Shown piece by piece: positions 1 to 6,602 of a stretch of 11,148 nucleotides of DNA. The stretch covers positions 1 through 11,148 of the forward strand of contig CAYFZR010000010.1 of assembly GCA_964347835.1 (NCBI GenBank), read 5' to 3'. Source of the stretch: CAYFZR01 sp964347835 [NCBI: uncultured archaeon]. Lineage in GTDB: Archaea > CAYFZR01. Both the position numbers and the translations under genes were made by a program. Within the stretch, counting starts at the first letter, position 1, and each line of letters starts with the position of its first letter. Under the pieces are notes generated by a model that made no database searches, had not been told where the DNA came from, and saw only the letters and a program-made list of their open reading frames with translations.

Positions 1-33
1 CAATAGCATAAGATTTCATAATTTGGTATTACA

Positions 34-1917
34 ATGACTAAAAAAATGGATACCATGAAAATACTCGAAGCACGATTGAGTGAAGAAAATTATGAGAAAC
101 TCGTTGGGATAGATAATCCCAAGCTTTATCAATTCATTGCTAAGTATGTAGAACTTTGTAACCCTAGTAAAGTATTTGTCTGCGATGATTCTCCAGAGGA
201 TATTAATTATATCAGAAAAGCAGCTATAAAGAGTGGAGAGGAGAAGAAACTTGCCATAGATGGTCATACTATACATTTTGACGGCTACTACGATCAGGCT
301 AGAGATAAGGAAAATACAAAATTCCTTCTACCTAAGGATGTTGATTTGGGTCCCGGTATAAACGCAATAGATAGGGAGGATGGACTCAAAGAAATTTACA
401 CCATTCTAAAAAACATCATGAATGGGCATGAATTGTATGTGCTATTCTTTTGTTTGGGACCAACAAATTCTGAATTCTCCATACCATCTCTTCAGCTTAC
501 TGACTCCAGTTGCGTGGCTCACAACGAAACCCTGCTTTACAGACCAGGATATGAGGAATTCAAAAGATTGGGTGATTCTGAGCGATTCTTTAAGTTTATA
601 CATTCTCAAGGAGAATTGGATGAAAGACTTACGAGTAAGAACATTGATAAACGCAGAATATATATTGATTTGGAAGATGAAACTGTATATAGTGTGAATA
701 CCCAATATGGTGGCAATACCATTGGACTTAAGAAATTAGCAATGCGTCTGGCAATAAATAGAGCATTAAAAGAAGATTGGCTGACAGAACATATGTTTAT
801 AATGGGAGTAAAAGGCCCCAAAGGCAGGGTTAGTTATTTCACTGGATCATTTCCCTCTCTCTGTGGAAAGACTTCTACTGCTATGTTGGAAGGAGAGACG
901 ATAGTTGGGGATGATATAGCTTACTTAAGGAAAAGGGAGGGGAAAATATACGCAGTCAATGTAGAAAAGGGAATATTTGGAATAATACAAGACGTAAACT
1001 CTAAAGACGATTCCATAATATGGAAGGTACTTCACAACCCAGGAGAAATCATATTTTCAAATGTGCTGGTTACAGAAGATGGAGATGTTTACTGGATCGG
1101 TAAAGATGGAGAAATTCCCCCAAAGGGTTTCAATCACTCAGGAGAATGGTTTTCTGGAAAGAAGGATGTTTATGATAACGAAATAACACCTTCACACAAA
1201 AATGCCCGCTTTACACTTGATATGAAACTTTTAGATAATATGGATCTTGAAATAAACAATCCTAAAGGCGTTTTGGTAAGGGGAATAATCTATGGTGGAA
1301 GAGACTCAGATACGTGTGTCCCTGTTGAAGAGTCTTTTGACTGGGTACATGGCATCATAACCAAAGGTGCTTCGCTAGAGTCGGAAACCACAGCCGCTAC
1401 CTTAGGAGAAGAAGGTGTTAGAAAATTTAATCCAATGTCGAATCTGGACTTTCTATCCATACCCATAGGTAAATATATAGAAATTAACCTAAATTTTGGC
1501 GCTACCATAAAGAATCCGCCTCCTATCTTTTCTGTGAATTACTTTCTGATAGGCTCTGATGGAAATTTCATGAATGATAAAACTGATAAGAGAGTCTGGC
1601 TTAAATGGATGGAACTACGTTCACATAAGGAAGTTGAAGCGATAAAAACACCCACTGGACTCATACCCAAATATCATGATCTTAAAAGGCTGTTTAGGGA
1701 AGTTCTTGATAAATACTACTCTGAGGAGGATTACATTAAACAATTCACAACAAGGGTTCCAGAAAATTTAGCCAAGTTAGATAGGATAATAGAGATCTAT
1801 AAGAGCAAAGTCCCTGATACGCCCCAAATATTATGTAAAGTATTGGAAGAGCAAAGAGAGAGACTAAACAAAGCAAGGGAAAAACATGGGGATTACATCT
1901 CGCCAGATAAATTCTGA
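34..1917 (+). CDS. pckG: Phosphoenolpyruvate carboxykinase (GTP-dependent)
   Basis: Cytosolic enzyme interconverting oxaloacetate + GTP and PEP + CO2 + GDP, at the junction of gluconeogenesis and the C4-acid pool. The 627 residues match the usual length of the GTP class. Visible motifs: Tyr225-Gly-Gly; Lys233-Lys234 and His253 (in TEHM), which align with Mn ligands Lys244 and His264 of human PCK1; the P-loop SFPSLCGKT (272-280) with the hyper-reactive Cys277; the kinase-2 motif VGDDIA (291-296), whose Asp294 is the third metal ligand; an Arg392 and a GGR (421-423) for substrate and phosphate. The loop reads Leu-Cys-Gly-Lys-Thr-Ser where human PCK1 has Ala-Cys-Gly-Lys-Thr-Asn. The start is uncertain among ATGs at 34, 46 and 55; only a weak GGTAT precedes the first, and the family homology begins near residue 9. 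The gene is alone on its strand here and ends 30 bases from a convergent small gene. Identification is firm; the exact start is not. Confidence 0.96.
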   Translation: MTKKMDTMKILEARLSEENYEKLVGIDNPKLYQFIAKYVELCNPSKVFVCDDSPEDINYIRKAAIKSGEEKKLAIDGHTIHFDGYYDQARDKENTKFLLPKDVDLGPGINAIDREDGLKEIYTILKNIMNGHELYVLFFCLGPTNSEFSIPSLQLTDSSCVAHNETLLYRPGYEEFKRLGDSERFFKFIHSQGELDERLTSKNIDKRRIYIDLEDETVYSVNTQYGGNTIGLKKLAMRLAINRALKEDWLTEHMFIMGVKGPKGRVSYFTGSFPSLCGKTSTAMLEGETIVGDDIAYLRKREGKIYAVNVEKGIFGIIQDVNSKDDSIIWKVLHNPGEIIFSNVLVTEDGDVYWIGKDGEIPPKGFNHSGEWFSGKKDVYDNEITPSHKNARFTLDMKLLDNMDLEINNPKGVLVRGIIYGGRDSDTCVPVEESFDWVHGIITKGASLESETTAATLGEEGVRKFNPMSNLDFLSIPIGKYIEINLNFGATIKNPPPIFSVNYFLIGSDGNFMNDKTDKRVWLKWMELRSHKEVEAIKTPTGLIPKYHDLKRLFREVLDKYYSEEDYIKQFTTRVPENLAKLDRIIEIYKSKVPDTPQILCKVLEEQRERLNKAREKHGDYISPDKF

Positions 1918-1947
1918 TTTTGATGTTAAAACAAAGTATCGCCTATA
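1912..1947. terminator. Possible weak bidirectional T-rich terminator
   Basis: The 30-base gap between two convergent stops has short T tracts on each strand: TGATTTTGATGTT reading right, and TTTGTTTTAAC reading left. There is no convincing hairpin. Archaeal termination can rely on T-rich stretches alone, so this could end both transcripts, but the signal is weak. Confidence 0.25.
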
Positions 1948-2187
1948 TTACAGACTCCACACAAAACTTAAAGCAGCAAATGAGACTAAGACAAGGAGCC
2001 AAAACATCTCTCTCAAATCCAGTCTTTCTCTGTAGTTATACTTACGCTCGCAGTTAATTCTCATGAGTTCTTTGACCTCTTCCATGCTTTGAGGTTTTTT
2101 ATTATTGATCAAAACCATGGTATGGCAATTTGAACAATCCATCGTACAACTACAAGACTTAAAGAAACTGCAATTCCTGTTCATCAC
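1948..2187 (-). CDS. Small Cys-rich protein with C-terminal membrane anchor, function unknown
   Basis: I do not recognise this 79-residue protein. The N-terminal part holds a tight cysteine cluster (Cys6, Cys12, Cys14, Cys18, Cys21, with His22), then a charged, probably helical middle containing Cys46. A hydrophobic stretch (about 61-78, rich in Leu, Val, Phe, Trp) runs to the very C-terminus, with basic residues just before it. That layout suggests a tail-anchored membrane protein with a cytosolic zinc- or Fe-S-binding head. It follows the PAC2 gene by 55 bases and has its own TATA-like box about 23 bases upstream with no Shine-Dalgarno, so a leaderless transcript is likely. Two ATGs open the frame. 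The chance that it is real is good, given the organised cysteines, the clean terminal anchor, the promoter and the lack of any competing gene, but it rests on sequence logic rather than a known family. Confidence 0.62.
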   Translation of the reverse strand: MMNRNCSFFKSCSCTMDCSNCHTMVLINNKKPQSMEEVKELMRINCERKYNYRERLDLREMFWLLVLVSFAALSFVWSL

Positions 2188-2204
2188 AGCATATAAGGCT
2201 TAAT

Positions 2205-2214
2205 AAATTAAATA
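2205..2214 (-). promoter_or_regulatory. TATA box of the small Cys-rich gene
   Basis: Reading leftward, TATTTAATTT is centred about 23 bases before the ATG at 2187, the spacing expected if transcription starts at or next to the start codon. No ribosome-binding site precedes that ATG, which also fits leaderless initiation. The gene may therefore be transcribed separately from the operon upstream, or in addition to it. Confidence 0.5.
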
Positions 2215-2242
2215 CTTGTCTCTTTAATAATGGAAAATGGAA

Positions 2243-2953
2243 CTATATGTACATTCTTGAGTCACTTTCTTGTTGTTGGTCGATTCTCATCTTTATTAAT
2301 TCTTCTATCTGCTGCTCTAAATTTTCTGCTTCTTCTAATAATTTTTCAACACTCAGATCTATTTTGTAGGCCTTTTCTATAATCTCCACAGCAATAGCAG
2401 CGGCTTCTGGGTCTGGTCTCTCTTCAGCATAAGGTAACAAAGCGATGGCGGGAAAATCGTTTATTTCGCAATATGCTAACAAGGAGGCAAGAGGGCCGAC
2501 AACTTGTAATCCTGGATCTAATATTGGTATATTAAGGTCTTTAAGCCTCTGAATTGCCTTTGATGTAGCAATTCCCTTTAACTTTACATTAGCATCTGTT
2601 TGAAACCTTTTATTCAATCCACCTACGAAAATTCCTTCTTTGAATTTATTCGCCTTTGCCCAATTTGATAGCAAGTTCATGGTCTCGTTCATTTCTACAG
2701 TTGTGCTAAAAGCCTCGTTTACAACGATAACAAAGTTCTTGTACCTGTAGATCTCTGTGGGTAAAGAAAGCCTGTCATTTTGGACAGTAACCACAGGAAC
2801 CATCTCAGGATTCTCTATATAGCCTATGCGTCTTGCATCTAAAATATCCAGCACATGCTTTACGACAATATATCCAGTAAATCCGATACCTTGAAAGCCG
2901 GAGATAAGGACGCAATCTTTCAGATTCTCTTTGTCTAGTATGTGTACCTTCAT
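2243..2953 (-). CDS. PAC2-family proteasome assembly chaperone (PbaA/PbaB-like)
   Basis: 236-residue member of the PAC2 / archaeal proteasome-assembly-chaperone family, expected to bind the 20S core particle in the cytosol. Family signatures: SGFQGIGFTG (18-27) after the first strand, a Pro-rich VPVVTVQ region near 52, VGGLN (110-114), GPLASLLA (153-160) and RPDPEAAA (179-186). A predicted coiled coil (about 196-225) follows, then a short polar tail ending Arg-Met-Tyr-Ile. The last three residues fit the HbYX rule (hydrophobic, Tyr, any) by which activators and PbaB-type chaperones dock into pockets of the alpha ring. The start is 4 bases after the pheS stop, whose TGA lies within the GATGA ribosome-binding site. 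The family call is strong; the proteasome role is inferred from family and tail, since no proteasome gene is in view. Confidence 0.9.
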   Translation of the reverse strand: MKVHILDKENLKDCVLISGFQGIGFTGYIVVKHVLDILDARRIGYIENPEMVPVVTVQNDRLSLPTEIYRYKNFVIVVNEAFSTTVEMNETMNLLSNWAKANKFKEGIFVGGLNKRFQTDANVKLKGIATSKAIQRLKDLNIPILDPGLQVVGPLASLLAYCEINDFPAIALLPYAEERPDPEAAAIAVEIIEKAYKIDLSVEKLLEEAENLEQQIEELIKMRIDQQQESDSRMYI

Positions 2954-2957
2954 GTTA

Positions 2958-4460
2958 TCATCTCAAGGGCAGTTTCTTCAACCACTCAATATTTCCTCTG
3001 TAGAGCAACCTTATATCTTCTATGTCCAACTTCATCATTGCCAGTCTCTCCAAACCAAGACCCCATGCTAGCACTGGATACTTTATTCCGAGAGGGTCTA
3101 GTAACTCAGGTCTAAATACCCCTGCGCCTCCCAATTCTACCCATTCACCTTTCTCCTCATAGAAGACTTCAACTTCCAATGAAGGCTCTGTATACGGGAA
3201 GTACCCGGGTCTAAGCCTTATTTGTTCGAATCCCATAGCATTATAAAATTTTCTTAGAATACCAAGTAACTGTGCAAAATTAGAATCCTTATCCATCACA
3301 ATGCCTTCAACTTGATGAAACTCTGGTAAATGCTTGTACGTAATGTTTTCTCTCCTAAATACTCTATCTACTGCAAACATCCTGACTGGAGGCTCTTTAT
3401 GCTCAGATAGATATCTAACAGATAAGGAGGTATTATGAGTTCTTAAGAGTGTTTTCGATGCTATTTCCTCTCTCCATTCTCCTCCCCATCCAACGGATCC
3501 GGTATTACCACCGTGTTCATGGGCTTCTTTCACGTTCATGACTAAATTTTTGGGCAACTTTGCACTTTCAGGATGTTTAAGATAAAATGTATCCTGCATT
3601 TCTCTAGCAGGATGATCTTGAGGCTGAAATAGAGCGTCGAAGTTCCAAAAAGCAGATTCTACAAGAGGACCTCTAACCTCAACAAAACCCATAAGTAGGA
3701 ATATTTCTCGAATCTCATCAATTATTCTTCTTAAAGGATGTGTTTTCCCTATAGATGCCTTAGGTACGCTAGCTGTTACATCATATCTCCTAAACTTAAC
3801 TTCTTTCCATTTTTCAGAGGTAAGTATTTCGCTTGTTATCTGAGTAATCTCTTCTTCCAAAGGTATGCCAAAAGAAACTAGTTCTTCTCCCTTTTCTGTT
3901 AGCTCTATGGTATGTTCTTTTATTTTTATTAGTTCTATTAATCCTCTCTTCTCCATTTCTTCCAAAAGTAATTTTTCTCCTTCGTATACTCTCTTACCAT
4001 CAAATATTTCTTTCAAGATTTCTTCGTCTCTACCTGATTTATCTTTAAATTCTTTCCCTTTTTCAGTTAGTCTGAGAAAAGATTCATCATTCCTTTTCTT
4101 GATATCTGCCCAACCTTTCTTCCTCATCCAACCTAAACCAATTGTCGAATCTTCTTTACCAAGAGGAATCTCGGATATGGGTTTTTCATCATCCACTAAA
4201 TTTAAGAGTTTTCTCTCAGGAAAGTCTTCTTTTAGATACTTCTTTCCTTCTTCATTTATATTTACCTTGATTTTTTCCTTTTCATGCACTCTTAATAGGT
4301 CTTTTCCCTTTAGCCATTCTATTGCCCTATTGATAGCCGTCATATCCAAGTCTATTTGTTGACTTAATTCCTTAGGGTTAGATTTTTTTGTTTTACTTAG
4401 TCCAATGAGAACCTTTCTTTCAAATATGTGTAGTTCTGAGATTCTCTCATCTATATTCAT
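2958..4460 (-). CDS. pheS: Phenylalanyl-tRNA synthetase alpha subunit
   Basis: Catalytic subunit of the (alpha-beta)2 PheRS, which charges tRNA-Phe in the cytosol. Of 500 residues, about the first 200 are Lys/Glu-rich winged-helix modules typical of archaeal and eukaryotic PheS that contact tRNA. The class II core follows: motif 1 around 242-275 (HPLRRII to GPLVES), the HPAREMQD segment (from 283), motif 2 with FRRE (368-371) leading to LPEFHQVEG, the FPYTEPS substrate-pocket segment (421-427), and motif 3 GLGLERLAM (467-475). In-frame starts also exist at 4469 (GTG) and 4466 (ATG). I chose the ATG at 4460 because a GTGAT site sits 4 bases before it, the same spacing as at neighbouring genes, and no site precedes the others. 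The upstream methyltransferase stop overlaps this site. The beta subunit gene pheT is not adjacent, so it must lie elsewhere. Confidence 0.96.
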   Translation of the reverse strand: MNIDERISELHIFERKVLIGLSKTKKSNPKELSQQIDLDMTAINRAIEWLKGKDLLRVHEKEKIKVNINEEGKKYLKEDFPERKLLNLVDDEKPISEIPLGKEDSTIGLGWMRKKGWADIKKRNDESFLRLTEKGKEFKDKSGRDEEILKEIFDGKRVYEGEKLLLEEMEKRGLIELIKIKEHTIELTEKGEELVSFGIPLEEEITQITSEILTSEKWKEVKFRRYDVTASVPKASIGKTHPLRRIIDEIREIFLLMGFVEVRGPLVESAFWNFDALFQPQDHPAREMQDTFYLKHPESAKLPKNLVMNVKEAHEHGGNTGSVGWGGEWREEIASKTLLRTHNTSLSVRYLSEHKEPPVRMFAVDRVFRRENITYKHLPEFHQVEGIVMDKDSNFAQLLGILRKFYNAMGFEQIRLRPGYFPYTEPSLEVEVFYEEKGEWVELGGAGVFRPELLDPLGIKYPVLAWGLGLERLAMMKLDIEDIRLLYRGNIEWLKKLPLR

Positions 4461-4464
4461 GGGC

Positions 4465-4469
4465 ATCAC
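4465..4469 (-). promoter_or_regulatory. Ribosome-binding site deciding the pheS start
   Basis: GTGAT on the minus strand, complementary to the archaeal 16S 3' end, lies 4 bases before the ATG at 4460. It contains the TGA stop of the methyltransferase gene (4466-4468). It favours 4460 over the GTG at 4469 and the ATG at 4466, both of which would overlap the site itself. Confidence 0.6.
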
Positions 4470-5488
4470 TTCTCAGCCAATATAGTCCTCTCGTTTTTGG
4501 TGTTAGACCTCAGGGATAATACATCTTTAATATTTAATCCACTTTTGCTAAACATATCTTCTACTTCATTAACTGCCAAATCAATATTCTCTACAGGAAA
4601 TCTATCAGTTCCCGGAACTATGGCAAGTTTTGTTGTATGGATGATTCGCCCTCCACCTACCAGACAATCTCTGAACTTGAGGGTTAATCCTGCTGATTCT
4701 TTATGTAGGAGATTTACATCGTTGGTAATCATATCTATCTCTCCTATCTCATCTAACCTTAAATCCTCGGCTCTTTTTTGTATAAATCTGACATTCGGTA
4801 ATTTCACTATACTAGGTTTTAATGGGGCGCTGTCTACAGCAATAACCTCTTCCGCGTACCTTGCAAGTGCCTTTGTCCAACCTCCAGGAGAAGCACCGAT
4901 ATCCAATACCCTCTTTCTGGGTATCCAATCTTCGTATATCTCAAATACCTCCTCCAGTTTACGCATTGCTCTATTTAAAGGTCTTTCATCATACCTCTTC
5001 AACCTTCTACCCTTCTGATAGAAAATTTCTTCTTCCCTACAGACTCCTACGTATACCTTATCCTGGATGATCTCCACGAATACAATTAAATCTGGTCTCA
5101 CCAAATCTACCTTGGCACCGGAGATATTCTTTATCGTCCTGCCAACTTCCCTTTCTACATCTACGCTGTTAAAACTATGAGAGCCTCTTCTCCTACACCT
5201 AACCCTAAAACTCTTGTTTTTTAACAAATCGCAAGATTTTTTTGCGATGTCTTCAAAATATCTTTCTAAATCTTCAGAATATATGTTACCTATATAATCA
5301 ATGGGTATGGCTCTTACCAAAAATTTTGTATCGTCTTCTTTTATCTTTTTTATCTTTTCCCTAGGATTTTTTGATTTTATAAGTAAAAGTCCTCTAAAAT
5401 AAGTTGTTTTTACCTCATCCTTTGTTATTTCCTCCAATTCTCTGATTGCTTCCCTCTCAAATCCTGAGATAACAGTTGCAACTATCAT
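4466..5488 (-). CDS. THUMP-domain RrmJ/FtsJ-like RNA 2'-O-methyltransferase
   Basis: Predicted SAM-dependent methyltransferase acting on rRNA or tRNA. The N-terminal part (about 55-152) is a THUMP-type RNA-binding domain, recognisable from the FRVRCRRRGSHSF strand-turn (94-106) and the RPDLIVFVEI strand (131-140). The C-terminal half is a Rossmann methyltransferase: SAM motif VLDIGASPGGW (194-204), acidic end of strand 2 at Asp219, and ITNDVNL (254-260). A Lys177-Asp257-Lys287-Glu333 set occupies positions consistent with the K-D-K-E tetrad of RrmJ-type 2'-O-methyltransferases. The architecture recalls bacterial RlmM (23S rRNA C2498), but the target cannot be read from sequence. The 340 residues look complete. 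The start has a GAGATG site 5 bases upstream; the gene follows the deacetylase by 14 bases, and its stop is embedded in the pheS ribosome-binding site. Confidence 0.85.
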   Translation of the reverse strand: MIVATVISGFEREAIRELEEITKDEVKTTYFRGLLLIKSKNPREKIKKIKEDDTKFLVRAIPIDYIGNIYSEDLERYFEDIAKKSCDLLKNKSFRVRCRRRGSHSFNSVDVEREVGRTIKNISGAKVDLVRPDLIVFVEIIQDKVYVGVCREEEIFYQKGRRLKRYDERPLNRAMRKLEEVFEIYEDWIPRKRVLDIGASPGGWTKALARYAEEVIAVDSAPLKPSIVKLPNVRFIQKRAEDLRLDEIGEIDMITNDVNLLHKESAGLTLKFRDCLVGGGRIIHTTKLAIVPGTDRFPVENIDLAVNEVEDMFSKSGLNIKDVLSLRSNTKNERTILAEK

Positions 5489-5502
5489 TTTTTCATCTCT
5501 TT

Positions 5503-6594
5503 TTAAAAATCTAATCCATGGAAAGGAAATATTTTCTCTTTTATCAACTCTACTCTCTCTTTCACTTCTATAAATAACTTTTTATCTTTATTTAACTCTA
5601 CTTTATCGAGTAGAAGTTCAAATCTTTCTTTTGAATCCTCTGGAAGTGCTTCAGAAATTGTTGTGAACATAACTGACCAACATCTTGCGACATTATCAGG
5701 ATTATATCCTCCGCCTCCAAATATCACATACTTTCCACCTGTCGTCTCGTGTGCGAGTACATGCATAACCTCAGAGACTTCTTGATAAGCCCTAGTAGTT
5801 AGAGAGAGTCCTACTAGTGGATCCATATAGTGGGCATCTGTTCCAAATTGATGGAGCAGAATCTCTGGTTCGTAAGCCTCTATCAGGGGAGGGATTAATT
5901 CGTTGAAGGCGAAAATATATGCTTCATCGTATGTATTTGAGGGAAATGGTATATTTACGGAATATCCTTTGCCTTTCCCCTCTCCTATTTCTTCTATACT
6001 TCCTGTGCCAGGATAAAAGAATAGTCCACGCTTGTGGAGAGATATCTTCAATATCGGCTCTTCATACAGAATTTTTTGAGTGCCATCAGCGTGGTGCCCG
6101 TCTATATCAACGATGGCTATCTTTTTTACACCATATTTCCTTTCCAGATGTCTTACTCCCATCACTATATCGTTGAAGACACAAAAGCCTCCTGCAGAAT
6201 CTTCAGTGGCATGATGAAAGCCTCCTCCTGGATTGAAAGCGTGATCTACTTCCCCATTCATTACAAGATCTATTGCGAAAAGAGATGCTCCAACTCTTAG
6301 GCATGAAAGTTCAAAGATACCTTTGTAGGCAGGAGTATCCCCATAATCTAGGAATCCTCTACCCACCTTGCTCATCCTCTTAACGAAATCTATGTACTCT
6401 TTTGTGTGAACCAACATGAGATCTTCTTCGCTTGCAGGCTTTGGAACAAATACCTTAGCCTTATCATTGAAAACTCCGAGTTCATCAAGTATATCGTATG
6501 TCTTCTTGTATCTTTCAGTTATCTGTATAGGAGGGGGAGTAAAACTCATCCTTCCATAACCCTCATGATGTATGAAGCCTACAGTCCCAGTCAA
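5503..6594 (-). CDS. Histone deacetylase family (class I/II, AcuC-like) zinc deacetylase
   Basis: 363-residue arginase-fold deacetylase that removes acyl groups from lysine or small amines with a catalytic zinc. The active site looks intact: the His127-His128 pair in GGGFHHA, zinc ligands Asp165 and His167 in DIDGHHADG, the third ligand Asp253 in FGTDAHYMDP, and the transition-state Tyr297 in GGGGYN. Natural substrates of archaeal members are mostly unknown; acetylated chromatin proteins, other proteins or acetylpolyamines are all possible. The start is TTG, chosen because a GTGAT site lies 3 bases upstream and because TVGFIHH looks like the first beta strand; the next ATG (residue 16) would remove it. 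It begins 4 bases after the FKBP-TPR gene and is 14 bases ahead of the RNA methyltransferase, so it belongs to the same transcript. Family call firm; substrate unknown. Confidence 0.93.
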   Translation of the reverse strand: MTGTVGFIHHEGYGRMSFTPPPIQITERYKKTYDILDELGVFNDKAKVFVPKPASEEDLMLVHTKEYIDFVKRMSKVGRGFLDYGDTPAYKGIFELSCLRVGASLFAIDLVMNGEVDHAFNPGGGFHHATEDSAGGFCVFNDIVMGVRHLERKYGVKKIAIVDIDGHHADGTQKILYEEPILKISLHKRGLFFYPGTGSIEEIGEGKGKGYSVNIPFPSNTYDEAYIFAFNELIPPLIEAYEPEILLHQFGTDAHYMDPLVGLSLTTRAYQEVSEVMHVLAHETTGGKYVIFGGGGYNPDNVARCWSVMFTTISEALPEDSKERFELLLDKVELNKDKKLFIEVKERVELIKEKIFPFHGLDF

Positions 6595-6597
6595 TCT

Positions 6598-6602
6598 ATC
6601 AC
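6598..6602 (-). promoter_or_regulatory. Ribosome-binding site supporting the TTG start of the deacetylase
   Basis: GTGAT on the minus strand lies 3 bases before TTG at 6594 and includes the TGA stop of the upstream FKBP-TPR gene (6599-6601). Its position matches that of other genes in the operon and supports the rare TTG start. Confidence 0.55.

Noticed and set aside
3865-4362. 165-codon open frame on the + strand opposite pheS
   Set aside because: Ser/Phe-rich translation typical of the antisense of a Lys/Glu-rich coding region; pheS on the other strand is unmistakable here.
4497-5018. 173-codon open frame on the + strand opposite the RNA methyltransferase
   Set aside because: It lies wholly within the methyltransferase gene in antisense, has no recognisable domain, promoter or ribosome-binding site.
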